DNA of 64,000 bases from NCBI GenBank assembly GCA_025642075.2, contig JAODUO010000077.1, forward strand, positions 25,001-89,000, given 5' to 3'. The notes beneath the pieces are model-generated. The model had not been told where the DNA came from. It saw only the letters and a list, made by a program, of their open reading frames with translations, and did no database searches. Origin of the DNA: Ridgeia piscesae (Eukaryota > Annelida > Polychaeta > Sabellida > Siboglinidae). Each line of letters begins with the position of its first letter. The first letter of the stretch is position 1. This document shows, in pieces, positions 51,201 through 62,195 of the stretch. A program made the position numbers and the translations under genes.

Positions 51201-54200
51201 CAAGATTCCATATTTGACAACATAACAGCCACTTTGGGTGGAAGGTCATCACTAAAATTTCATCCACTCTATGTTGCCTTAGTTGTATAAATAAATAACT
51301 AGCTACAGCAATAGTGAATGTGGGAACAGTTATTCTTTGTATAGCAAGTGTAGCATGGCTGAATTATTCCTACAGAAGTACGATGGTGTTTGAATGAATA
51401 GGACGTAGCAAAGGTCTGCTGTACTTCCCATAGTGTATGTTTATAATCTGACTACCCAGTACTTTGTTTACGTATGGAACATTCTGCCGAAATATTAAAT
51501 TGCAAACACAATTTCGGGTTTATTAAACATAACGTGATGGGCAGTATAATCTTAACTTATGTCTTCTAGTAGATAGACAGAACACACACAAAAGACAAGT
51601 TTAAGATAAAAAGTAACATGCAAAACTACATAAATTAACATCTGTTGAAACGGTCAATATATGACTTGCTTTTAGGAAAATATTCTATAGAATTATAATA
51701 TATAGAATAAATAATTATATATAATAATCCATAAATGTTCTGTAGAATTCTATACAACTTGATGTGACCATAATGTTTCTATAGAATGATATAGTATATT
51801 CTATTGAAATCTTTATGACTGCCTTCAGTTTCTGTTGAATACTTCATAGAATTCTCTAAGTGATCTTTATGATCAAAGAACTATGTACAGAAATCTACAG
51901 AAATCCTCTAAAATCATCCACAAATCCCACAGAATATTCTAAGCTATAGAATACAGTCTACATGATTCACCGGAGGATTTTCGACACAATGTTTTGTACT
52001 AAAGAATTATATGCAAAGGGTGGCTATGTTAAGTTTCTAGAGCATTGACAAGTGGCGCCTGTGGTGAGTACTTGAGTAGTATAGACGAGTTTACCGAGGT
52101 TAAAGAGGACTACGTCGTGCTGGTTGTGAGGCAGTACAAAGCCGTACTCCGTGAGCAAGCGGGTGTTGTCGTGAGGACCATAGCAGATGAACACTTGGTC
52201 GTGTCGGGAACATGGAGTCAGGGTGCGGATCTCGTAGTGTCGTGTCACCGCGTTGAAGCCTGCTGCCACCTACGGGCAAAAGGTCACGTTTCGGAACACA
52301 GGTAAATATTAATGCCTATGTATCGATAGCCTCAATCACCCAGGTTCCGTGAGGTGGCAGCACTTTTTAGCCCTACACATCTGCCTGGGGAATTAATGCT
52401 CTGTGAGTGTTGACTCGAAGGTGGCCTTACTCCAGAATAAGGTAGAGACACTGGCTCTCAGACCAGCTATGAAATAACACAAAAATAAGGATATACTTTT
52501 ATAATACTATTAAAATTATTCAACATTAAACTTATATTCATACAAAACAGTAGACAGGAACACAAATTTGCAGTTGTTTATGATGCAGGGCTATGGCAGG
52601 ATTAGCATCAATTAGCCATGCTCCATTAGGTGGCAGCACTTTTTAGTTCCTCACACAGATAGCATTCAAAAGCTGATTATGCCACCAGACTGTCTTCTCT
52701 ATGAAATTACACAGCAGATGAGATTGGTTAAAGGGATACTCCAATCAGTGAGAGATTCACACAGTTTACTTACATCTGTATATAATATATTGGTTGTGCA
52801 TAGTAATTGTGCATAAAGATCGTTAACAAACAATTAATTATAGTATAATTGTACCAGAAACATTCCATATTGGATTCAGGGCGCTGCCATCTTGAAACTT
52901 ATGCGACAGTGAAGTAAACCGCTTACATCACTGGCGCATGCACGTTCGATCATCCTATGTCTGTCCAATGGTATTTTATGTATCCAGTACATCGCGGATT
53001 GCTTACGTCACAATCACAATTATTAGCGAAGATTCCGCCAATCCGCCAGTGACGTAAACGATTTGGCTTACATCACTGGCGCAGATGTCTCAAGATGGCA
53101 GTGCCCGGAATCTAATATAGCATGTTTTTGATACCATTAAGCTACAACTAATTGTTTATTAACGATCTTTTTGCACTGTTACTAGGCACAACCAATATGG
53201 TATGCATATGTAAGTTAATACTGTGAGCCTCTCACTGACTGGAGTATCCCTTTAAGTGAGCTACTAATATATTGACCGCTGCCGATTCAAAACCTATCCT
53301 GCTGACATGGTTTTCCGAAGTGCTCAAATTATCAACACCCTGCCACTGTATCTTTGTATCTGCCAATGTATCTTTGTATCTGCCAGTGTATCTTTGTATC
53401 TGCCACTGTATCTTTGTATCTGCCAGTGTATCTTTGTATCTGCCACTGTATCTTTGTATCTGCCACTGTATCTTTGTACCTGCCACTGTATCTTTGTATC
53501 TGCCAGTGTATCTTTGCATCTGCCACTGTATCTTCGCATCTGCCACTGTATCTTTGTATCTGCCACTGTATCTTTGTATCTGCCAGTGTATCTTTGTATC
53601 TGCCACTGTATCTTTGTATCTGCCACTGTATCTTTGTATCTGCCACTGTATCTTTGTATCTGCCACTGTATCTTTGTATCTGCCACTGTATCTTTGTATC
53701 TGCCAGTGTATCTTTGTATCTGCCACTGTATCTTTGTATCTGCCACTGTATCTTTGTACCTGCCACTGTATCTTTGTATCTGCCAGTGTATCTTTGCATC
53801 TGCCACTGTATCTTCGCATCTGCCACTGTATCTTTGTATCTGCCACTGTATCTTCGTATCTGCCAGTGTATCTTCGTATCTGCCACTGTATCTTTGTATC
53901 TGCCACTGTATCTTTGTATCTGCCACTGTATCTTTGTATCTGCCACTGTATCTTTGTATCTGCCACTGTATCTTTGTATCTGCCACTGTATCTTTGTATC
54001 TGCCAGTGTATCTTTGTATCTGCCACTGTATCTTTGTATCTGCCACTGTATCTTTGTACCTGCCACTGTATCTTTGTATCTGCCAGTGTATCTTTGCATC
54101 TGCCACTGTATCTTCGTATCTGCCACTGTATCTTTGTATCTGCCACTGTATCTTTGTATCTGCCACTGTATCTTTGTATCTGCCACTGTATCTTTGTATC

Positions 54201-54614
54201 TGCCACTGTATCTTTGTATCTGCCACTGTATCTTTGTATCTGCCACTGTATCTTTGTATCTGCCACTGTATCTTTGTATCTGCCACTGTATCTTTGTATC
54301 TGCCACTGTATCTTTGTATCTGCCACTGTATCTTTGTATCTGCCACTGTATCTTTGTATCTGCCAATATGCATTGCAGTTTCTTTGCCACCATAGACCTG
54401 ACTCAGGTATAGACTGCATTTGTAACAGAGATCACTAGTAAGTCTAAACTTCAAAGTCACACAGGCATAACGTGAATGATTGCTTGCAATAAATGCTAAA
54501 TCTAATATTTTTTTAAGTGAGATATTCTTTTTCAAGATCCAAATGCCACCCATCCCCCAGATGAAATTTATAATCCTGTAAACATTTCATGTAATGTCTA
54601 ACACAATATATATG

Positions 54615-54657
<43 letters not shown>

Positions 54658-57600
54658 TGACATTTTAATAAAATAATAATGTGATCATTTGTAAAATGTA
54701 ACCATAACAATGTTTATACAATCACATTTAAACATTCTGTTTACACACATTGCAATAATGCTGGTGGCTCTGATACAAATATTATTCTACATGTTCTACT
54801 ACATAAGGGTACAATACACATCATTTATATTAACCAAATATATGTGTACATATTTATAATAATGTAAAATAATAACAATTATAATAATGTAAAATAATGA
54901 TAATTTTTCACAAAATGCAGTGTAACTGTCTATGTAATGAAATAATCAAGAAAAATGCAGTTAGTAACAAAATAATCCAGTGAGTATTAACAGCAACTCT
55001 TACTTACCTCCACGTGTGAAGAGTGGTTCAACAGATCTAGCAATGGTGCCAAAGCCAGACATTTGGCTGGGTTGCCATGGGGATCACCAGACTCTAGTGT
55101 TGTGAGATCGTGTGGCATAAACACAGCTCTTGTGTTTACCGTGCTCCATGCCCAGCGATACGCTTCAAATGTGAAAATGTCTTCAAATTCTGTCCATTCT
55201 TTCTCCACAGCACGGAAGAGATGGCTGGCACTGTCAAAAGAGTCCTTCATGTCTCTGATCTGTCTCAGTGCCGATTCCCTCGACGGATGTGGCAGCAGGT
55301 GCAGTTCTGCAGATGTCCAGTAGGACGGGATGGTGTATGACGTGGGCAGAGTGTTGATGTAAGGCCACCAAAACGAGGCTTTCCCACGGTGTCTTTCACA
55401 TATGAGGAAGACGCATAATATTTGGAGGTTGTCAGCAACACGCGGCAGACTGGAATAGACAAATGTTGTAGCAGTAAGACACTGATAACAGTTTCTAACA
55501 AAACACATCTTTACTGTACTTAGAAAATCCAAGCGTTATGAACAACGGTACAATCTACTATTTATAATTTTATTAAAACATATATAAATGTCAATGGAAC
55601 TAGCATTCAAACATTCTCAATAAATGAGACAATGTTTGACACAAATCCATCTTTAGACAACTCAATTTTAATGCTTAATCATCATAGGTGTCATATATGA
55701 CACGTCAATTATTCACCTCTCTAGCAGTGCATCCAGGGAACTGTGTGACACATCAAATACTCACCTGTTTAGCAGAACACCCAGGTAGCTGTGTGACACA
55801 TCAAGTACACACCTGTTTAGCAGAACACCCAGGTAGCTGTGTGACACATCAAGTACACACCTGTTTAGCAGAACACCCAGGTAGCTGTGTGACACATCAA
55901 GTACACACCTGTTTAGCAGAACACCCAGGTAGCTGTGTGACACATTAAATACACACCTGTTTTGCAGAACACCCAGGTAGCTGTGTGACACATCAAGTAC
56001 TCACCTGTTTAGCAGAACACCCAGGTAGCTGTGTGACACATCAAGTACTCACCTGTCACCTGTCTACCCAGGTAGCTGTGTGACACACCAAGTACTCACC
56101 TGTCTAGCAGAACACCCAAGTAGCTGTGTGACACATCAAGTACTCACCTGTTTAGCAGAACACCCAGGTAGCTGTGTGACACACCAAGTACTCACCTGTC
56201 TAGCAGAACACCCAAGTAGCTGTGTGACACATCAAGTACTCACCTGTCTAGCAGAACACCCAGGTAGATGTGTGACACACCAAGTACTCACCTGTCTAGC
56301 AGAACACCCAGGTAGCTGTGTGACACACCAAGTACTCACCTGTCTAGCAGAACACCCAAGTAGCTGTGTGACACATCAAGTACTCACCTGTTTAGCAGAA
56401 CACCCAGGTAGATGTGTGACACACCAAGTACTCACCTGTCTAGCAGAACACCCAGGTAGCTGTGTGACACATCAAGTACTCACCTGTTTAGCAGAACACC
56501 CAGGTAGCTGTGTGACACATCAAGTACTCACCTGTCACCTGTCACCCAGGTAGCTGTGTGACACACCAAGTACTCACCTGTCTAGCAGAACACCCAAAGG
56601 TAGCTGTGTGACACATCAAGTACTCACCTGTCTAGCAGAACACCCAAGTAGCTGTGTGACACATCAAGTACTCACCTGTCTAGCAGAACACCCAGGTAGC
56701 TGTGTCTAACCAGGGCTGGTGTGATTAGGAGACATTCTGGAATGGCTATGATGAGGTCATGAGGCCTGAATGCCTTCGCCGCCATCAGCCCACGACCCGT
56801 GGCTATAACATAATATTATGGTCACATATTTACCAGTGGTAACACTTCCAATTTTACTGTTATAACTTGAAAAACTACTCTACCATGTTAATCTCGCTTA
56901 ACCGGCTCCTGCTCGGCTGTGTAACTTCACCGAGAAGACAGTCTGGTGACTTAGCCAGCTGTTGAATGGTATCTGTATGAGGGGCTAAAATGTGTAATCG
57001 AGGCTAATCATGCCAACACTCCGGCTTCAAAAACAACTGCAAATTTGTATTTCTGTTTATTTTTGATGTGTGACTAGACGTTTAATGTTGAATACTTTTA
57101 ATTGTATATTTTTATTTTATAAAAGTGTATCCTTATTTTAGTTTTATTTCATAGTTGACGTGAGAGCCAATCAGCATCTCTACCATATTCTGGGGTAAGG
57201 CCGCCATGGAGGCAACATTGGCAGAGCATTAATTCCCCAGGCAGATATGAAAGGCTAAAAAGTGCTGCCACCTAAATGAGCCTGGGTAATCGATGCCAAA
57301 CATGAGAAATTGAACCATGTATGTGTTGAATTTACAATATTATGCCTACATTATTTAAATTGAACTGCACCCGCCATCATCTACCTTGTTCCAGTTCACT
57401 CAAGTATATGACTGAGTACCTGGCTATAGAGAGTGGTGGATATTTGTGTACGTATACTATTTCTGGATGCCTCTCAGAAAAGCTGTGACGGTGTTCGATT
57501 AAACAGGTTTGCCAGGAGTAAAGTGTCAGGGCTCTGAGCAACCGTGGAGACCGGATACTGCTTTATATAAGAACTTACCTTTATCTTCAGACTTACCGGT

Positions 57601-57753
57601 GAATTTTGCCGGTCTAAGATGACAGTGTCGTACATCAAACCCATTCAGCTTCATCCACTGAATGAGGTCAATATACTTCTGTTCTGTGATGTGACAGCAA
57701 TGTGGGTGGTCTGCTGCCCTCCTTCGCTCTCTCACTCGACCACAACGACCCAT
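48252..57753 (-). CDS. SETD4: SET domain-containing protein 4, lysine methyltransferase (8 exons)
   Basis: Coding exons on the minus strand: 57753-57597, 56802-56676, 55449-55008, 52269-52095, 50916-50832, 49540-49475, 48832-48715, 48353-48252 (stop 48252-48254). All are GT-AG with consistent phases, giving 423 residues; human SETD4 has 440. SETD4 belongs to the SETD3/SETD6/Rubisco-methyltransferase class of SET enzymes and methylates lysines on histones or other proteins. Motifs: TGRGLMAAKAF (start of the SET fold, residue 54), the SET insertion region in exon 3, WSTVNTRAV, LLDLLNHSSHVE (N236-H237), VFICYGPHDNTRLLTEYGF (Y272), then the Rubisco-LSMT-like helical C-domain (DHLRQLAVDF, LLWKLTTALRILAL, KSPEIESKVHLFAQRLL, EEMIFSIFQETQLILDYC). 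The start chosen is the ATG at 57753, because MGRCGRVRERRR resembles the short basic family N-terminus; an in-frame ATG at 57837 is possible. Introns 2 and 3 carry tandem arrays. Confidence 0.95.
49640..49985 (+). mobile_element. LINE reverse transcriptase fragment with YADD box
   Basis: Plus-strand relic in SETD4 intron 5. YADDLQIY is encoded at 49665-49688, followed after a disrupted stretch by VAEVVA, NNKLKLNMQKSEVIIFPQR (near 49820) and HSLGVIFD (near 49950). This order is that of the palm and thumb of L2/CR1-group LINEs. The disrupted stretch coincides with a hairpin at 49693-49787. Confidence 0.75.
49693..49787. repeat. 45-bp-arm inverted repeat (hairpin)
   Basis: Arms 49693-49737 and 49743-49787 are reverse complements with three mismatches and a 5-nt loop. 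The arms include TTCTACCTTAGCA and CACAATTGAT plus CATCTCGATCAAC. Confidence 0.95.
50498..50800 (-). mobile_element. LINE ORF2 C-terminal fragment
   Basis: The minus-strand frame contains SVSKKLVVSKTKLNFGKRV, FVFAPPIWNQLR and TIDTFHKKLKTYVFE. This is the conserved end of CR1/L2-type LINE ORF2 proteins. It lies in SETD4 intron 5, starting about 30 nt after the exon 5 donor. Confidence 0.75.
50985..51110 (+). mobile_element. Possible tRNA-derived SINE relic
   Basis: GTGGTAGCACAATGGTTAGA resembles a tRNA A-box region, and the sequence continues for about 100 nt. No clear B box. Confidence 0.35.
52315..52470 (-). repeat. Dispersed repeat (TGCTGCCACCT family), minus copy
   Basis: The reverse complement matches 57130-57300 over about 150 bp (shared CTGGGGAATTAATGCTCTG and GGTGGCAGCACTTTTTAGCC). 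Several related pieces occur in this part of the window. Confidence 0.75.
52595..52730 (-). repeat. Dispersed repeat (TGCTGCCACCT family), second minus copy
   Basis: The reverse complement matches 56885-57010 (shared GAGAAGACAGTCTGGTG and TTGAATG.TATCTGT.TGAGG). It ends where the TTAA-flanked element at 52732 begins. Confidence 0.7.
52732..53251. mobile_element. TTAA-flanked MITE, piggyBac-like (520 bp)
   Basis: TTAA at 52728-52731 and 53252-53255 flanks ends AGGGATACTCCA and its complement. The inverted homology extends inward for about 180 bp on each side (e.g. CATATTGGTTGTGC, AAAGATCGTTAA and CTGCCATCTTGA blocks). An inner pair GTAA.C...TTACATCACTGGCGCA is also inverted. No coding capacity. 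A TTAA target with AT-rich long inverted repeats suits non-autonomous piggyBac-type elements; that class call is inference. It lies in SETD4 intron 3. Confidence 0.85.
53341..54365. repeat. 20-bp minisatellite, 51 copies
   Basis: Units TGCCACTGTATCTTTGTATC with variants CCAGTG, TGTACC, TGCATC and TTCGCATC. Variant blocks recur in the same order at about 53461, 53741 and 54041, so there is a higher-order repeat of 280-300 bp. With 60-bp periodicity in codon terms and no stops, the array gives open frames of over 350 codons on both strands; these are artefacts. It lies in SETD4 intron 3, about 640 nt after the exon 3 donor. Confidence 0.97.
54608..54655. repeat. TA dinucleotide tract
   Basis: Pure TA run after ATATATATGTAATAT. 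Confidence 0.95.
55725..56705. repeat. 48-bp minisatellite made from SETD4 exon 2 end and donor
   Basis: About twenty 48-bp units. Read on minus, each contains CACAGCTACCTGGGTGTTCT, GCTA(G/A)ACAG and then a donor, GTGAGTACT in most copies and GTGTGTACT in copies at about 55811-55960. The highest-coordinate copy is the real 3' end of exon 2 (residues SYLGVLLD). The CAGGTGTCACAGGTG-type variants near 56050 and 56535 are internal deletions. Confidence 0.96.
56885..57300 (+). repeat. Dispersed repeat (TGCTGCCACCT family), two plus copies
   Basis: 56885-57010 and 57130-57300 are in the opposite orientation to 52315-52730. They contain GGCTAAAAAGTGCTGCCACC and TAATCGAGGCTAAT-type ends. They lie in SETD4 intron 1. 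Confidence 0.7.
57385..57582 (+). mobile_element. SINE 3' fragment, same family as 17185-17515
   Basis: GAGTACCTGGCTATAGAGAG, GTGGTGGATATTTG and GGATACTGCTTTATATAAG match the body and tail of the SINE at 17185-17515; the head is missing. It ends 14 nt before the SETD4 exon 1 donor. Confidence 0.7.
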
Positions 57754-60566
57754 CCTTGAGGAACACTTCCGTGAGTTCCCACTCACGCCAGCAGATATCT
57801 CTGTTAGAGCAAACAGACACCGACGGGTCACATACATCTCGATAATCTCAGTTATATCCGCAAATCTATTATGTGTTTACAAGTTTGCCTAATTTTTATT
57901 TTAAAAATCTGGGAAATTATACATAATGCTGATATATCAGGCTGAGTAGTTTGGTCTGTTGGTATGAAATTCAGAAACAAAATCAGAATTATGATGTTGT
58001 CGTAGATTTGCGTACTGGATACAAAAACATAGGGCAGGGATGATATGGATGGAGACGTCTAACAAAAATCAGGGAGATATTCTCTGGGAAGACTGGCAGG
58101 AAGTGTATTGTTGGGTGGGAGATATGAAACAAAAGTCCAGGATATATGAAATTTGCTTCTATTTGTGAGATTTAAAAAAAATCCAGGAGGCCCCCCAGTC
58201 TGGCAGATCCCTGCCATGACTACCCTGGTATTCTATCACACATAATCTAGTCTACAACGCTCAATAAATTATGCAGTAAAACCCAGTTGTTCAGTCTTTC
58301 ACGTGTGTCTGCGTACGAAAGTTTGTCCAGGATTTAGGCTTGTTAACAAATGCGAATGTCATTCGAATGTATGCAACCGTTAAACAGGACTTCAGTACAT
58401 TTACATTTGAACCATAAACGTTTGCATTCGAATGCGAATCATAAATATTTGCATTCGAATGCGAATCATAAATAATCGACTGTTCAAATTTATGTATTAT
58501 CGAATGTAAACCTAACCCACCCACTTTGACATGCATGTACTGCCTGACCAAATGTATTTCTCTGAACCATTCGCCAGCTAACCCACCACTGGCACCAGTC
58601 AGCATTCCTTTTCACATAAGGCAATTGGATAATCCTCACTGGCTTTCCATTCACCCACTGATGAATTTGTGGCATCACACTATAGACCCTCTGTCATTTG
58701 TCCCAGTAGTCCCCCCAAGTCAGAGAACTGAGTGTCAGGGTGACATCAGCTAGAACGAGAGGCATGACTGCCATGGCCCATGAACTATGTTGTGGCTGTT
58801 TTACGTATTGAGCATACCCCGTTCCTTGATTGTTCCGTCGCTCACAAATATTATACTTAACAGACGAGTTACATTATACAACCATTCAACGATACAGGCT
58901 TCATACTTCAAGGAAGCACATACGTTCCGCCCTTTCTGGCAATTTACAGGAGGCCCGAACTTTGTCTTTTGTTTGTAGTGACATGAACATGAAATGCTGG
59001 TGATGGCCTACGTCTCTGGCAGTGCTACAAACCTAATACTAAACGGAATATGCGCATGGCACTGTCAATAATTATTAATCGAGGCTAGGGATGGTTGGGG
59101 ACTAAGATGTGCTGCCACTTTACGGCGACTGCGTAACCGAGGTCAGGATGTGAGGGGTTAAATAGTGCTGCCACCTGACGGAGCCTGTGTAATCGAGGCT
59201 AGCCACGTCACGGCGTATGGGTAACTGAGGTTAACTTGTGTAAACATGTACGACTTATCATTTTTATGTCCTATATTATTGATATCCCTTTAGACCTCAA
59301 GTCGGCCGTAGCCGGCCGGCTGTTTACTCCTCAAGTCGGCTGTATCCGGCCGTATATATTAGCGTCCGAGTTTGATCTATTCCAGAGGCGTTCTCTGGGG
59401 GGCATACTAAAAGGCGGGCCACAATTGGCAGACCGCGCGGAAACGGCAGACCACATTCACAAAGATGCCACTGATCGGTACGCTCCATGTTTACGAGCTT
59501 TGTTGTTGTTTGCGAGTCCGTAAATATTGGACACTTTTATTATTATGTTGTACTAACAATTCTAAATGTAATACCGAATGGTATTACTTGTATTTATAAA
59601 ATCCTACAAATAAATTAAAGTGTTAGGCCTTACTAATTAACTCTACGAGTATTCGCTCAGTCAAAAACAGAAATCCCTCATAGTCATAGGTGATAGACGG
59701 CAGCTGCATAGTATCGGTTTATTTAAATCGTTTGATGTAATGACTCGCCTAAAGGTACATGTGTTCATAAGGCACTAATTCCCGTTATTGAATACCGAAA
59801 CGGTCACCTGGCAGGTGAGGAATTCTGAGGCTCCAGCCATCTTTTGATGTTCTTTGATCTACTGTGAAAGGGCATATATGTGGATTGATCTCAGATTGCA
59901 CTGCTAGCTGCATATTTGTTAGTGGGTGGGTGAGTAGTTCGTGTTATTGAGGGTTATTTAATAGAATGTACTTCACTAAGATCATGGACGTTATATCTGA
60001 GGCTAGCTGTCTTTTGATGTAACAACTCGCCTAACGGTACATGTTTTCATAGGATATTATACACTTGTTATTGGATGCCGGCCTTTGGTGAGGACATCTG
60101 AATGTTGATGGACATTATCTCTTCACAAGTGTACGTTAATTGTAGGTCTAGTTATTACTAGCACTGAGACTCATTAGTACTTATGCTACTTATTACAATC
60201 ACATTCGTTTTATCACCCCCATCAAAATTATAACACTGATATGACCTATAGGTATATTAATAAAATAATATAAAATAAAAATATAAAACAATATATAAAA
60301 AGTAAGGCATTTGGTGAAGACATCTGAATTCAATTCAATTAAATAACTTAATTCCGGAATCCATATAAAAAACTTAAGTATATAAATAAAGCATTTAATA
60401 ACATAAAAATATTAATAAATGTTTAATAACATACAACATATTTAAATAAATTTAATAGCATTCAAACTATTAATATGGATGTAGGCCATATACAGTCATA
60501 TGCATGTTAAGATTTATTATATAAATGTTATATAAGCTGTACATGATGGTATATACATTGTATTAC

Positions 60567-60620
<54 letters not shown>

Positions 60621-60935
60621 TGTCATTGTTGAAGTGAAATAGTAATACTAAGAATACTTACTGTGTTGGTGAAAATAAAAACAAACAAACAACAAATCCA
60701 ATAATTGTTATTTCGCCTTTCAAACATTGTACATATATGCTAACTTGTAGTACTGTAGTTAAATTTGCTTATTACATGTATGTTATTATTGAAAGACATC
60801 TCAACATCACAAGAACACCGTAAAAACAACAACTATAAGGCGCCAACTAGAACAACGCACGTAAAGGTCCCCCACGTAAACATGGAGTGTACCGATCCAC
60901 TACAAGAACAATTCAACCGGGTGACATCAATATGA
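57754..60935. other. Upstream of SETD4; no gene recognised
   Basis: Includes the SETD4 5' flank. It also has a possible hAT-like relic with GCATTCGAATGCGAATC words (58335-58500), two tandem pieces of the TGCTGCCACCT family (about 59085-59135 and 59150-59205) and AT-rich DNA with a TA tract at 60568-60616. No exon was supported. Confidence 0.5.
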
Positions 60936-60936
60936 C

Positions 60937-62030
60937 TCATTTAGCATTCAACATTCTAATGGCCACCGGCACAAAACTCCTGCTATAGCGAGATGTTTTA
61001 CATTTTATACAACGGTATATCCTTTGAGACGGAAGTACATGGAAGAACGTAGAGAGCGGGTGATCAGACTCGGTAGCGACAGCACGAGCTTTCTTCAAAA
61101 TTGCATGGTCGATTATTTCGGAGAGCTTTGGTGTAGGTAAACCAATGATCTTGGCAGAAACATGTGAGATTTTCAAAAGCCTGTTACGGTTTTTCACAGA
61201 AAGAGCAGGGTAGTAACAAATGCAACCTAGAAAGCTCGTAACTTTCGAAGAACGTGCAGTCGCTGCTGAAACTTCTTTTGCACGGCTGTAACATGCTCTG
61301 TAAATGACAATTTTTCATCTAATATAACACCGAGGTATTTGAATGAATCAACCTGTTCCACAGGTTCACCGTTGATGACAATAGGACTAATGACAGTTCT
61401 ATTACGACGGAAGTCGATGCACATTTCTTTCGTTTTGGAAACATTCAGATGCAGAAAATTGTTACTGCACCAACTAGAGAAACGTACCACTGAAGAAAGA
61501 TATGACTGGTATGAGGCAAAATCATTCAAAAGAGCGAGCATGGCTGTATCATCTGAAAACCTCACAAATTGGGTAGATGAATCAACACTACGACAGTCAT
61601 TTGTATACAAGGTGTAAAAAAATGGAGTCAGAACACAACCCTGAGGCGCACCTGTGTTGCTAACAAGTACTGGTGACTTTATGTCACCCACTCGAACACA
61701 CTGTGGGCGATTACTTAAGAAATTGAAAACCCGGGCCAGTGAACAAGTGCGGCTGGAACTTCTAGTTTCTGTAGTTTATCAATCATGACATGCCTTTGTA
61801 TTGTGTTAAATGCTGAACTGAAATCTATAAATAAGATTCGAGCATAGTTACCAGCTGTCTCCATGTGTTCAAATAGTTTGTGTAGAAGGCAAGCTATTGC
61901 ATCGTCAGTGCCTCTTCTGGAACGGTAAGCGAATTGATATGGGTCCAGTTGAGATTGAACATGTCGGAGAATGTGAGACAAAATCAGTCTTTCAAAACAT
62001 TTCATGACGATGGACGTTAGGGCCACCTAG
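60937..62030 (-). mobile_element. Rex1/CR1-like LINE fragment, reverse transcriptase to ORF end
   Basis: 5'-truncated minus-strand ORF2. Order: LTSIVMKCFERLILSHI, FAYRSRRGTDDAI, ARILFIDFSSAFNTIQ (palm), then GAPQGCVLTPFFYTLYTND, FSDDTAMLAL (catalytic box; FSDD replaces the usual YADD), LNVSKTKEMCIDFR, SFKYLGVILDEKLSF. After a frameshift follows the C-terminal block VKNRNRLLKIS to SRSFVPVAIRMLN with a stop near 60937. Frameshifts near 61710 and 61230 make it non-functional. Confidence 0.88.
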
Positions 62031-62032
62031 TC

Positions 62033-62195
62033 GCAATGCACCAATCGCAAAGTCGCAATGCTCCAACCGCGAAGTCGCAATGCTCCAACCGCGAAGTCGC
62101 AATGCTCCAACCGCGAAGTCGCAATGCTCCAACCGCGAAGTCGCAATGCTCCAACCGCGAAGTCGCAATGCTCCAACCGCGAAGTCGCAATGTAC
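62033..62195. repeat. 22-bp minisatellite next to the LINE truncation
   Basis: About seven units of CAATGCTCCAACCGCGAAGT plus CG. The last two bases before the LINE's 5' truncation point lie within a unit variant, so the array directly abuts the insertion. Confidence 0.95.

Noticed and set aside
53232..54553. Five open frames over 350 codons
   Set aside because: Produced by the 20-bp array, which lacks stops in several frames on both strands. The array lies in a SETD4 intron.
55725..56705. Regular array resembling CRISPR
   Set aside because: There are no unique spacers; adjacent units are direct tandem copies. The genome is eukaryotic and the unit is an exon end plus splice site.
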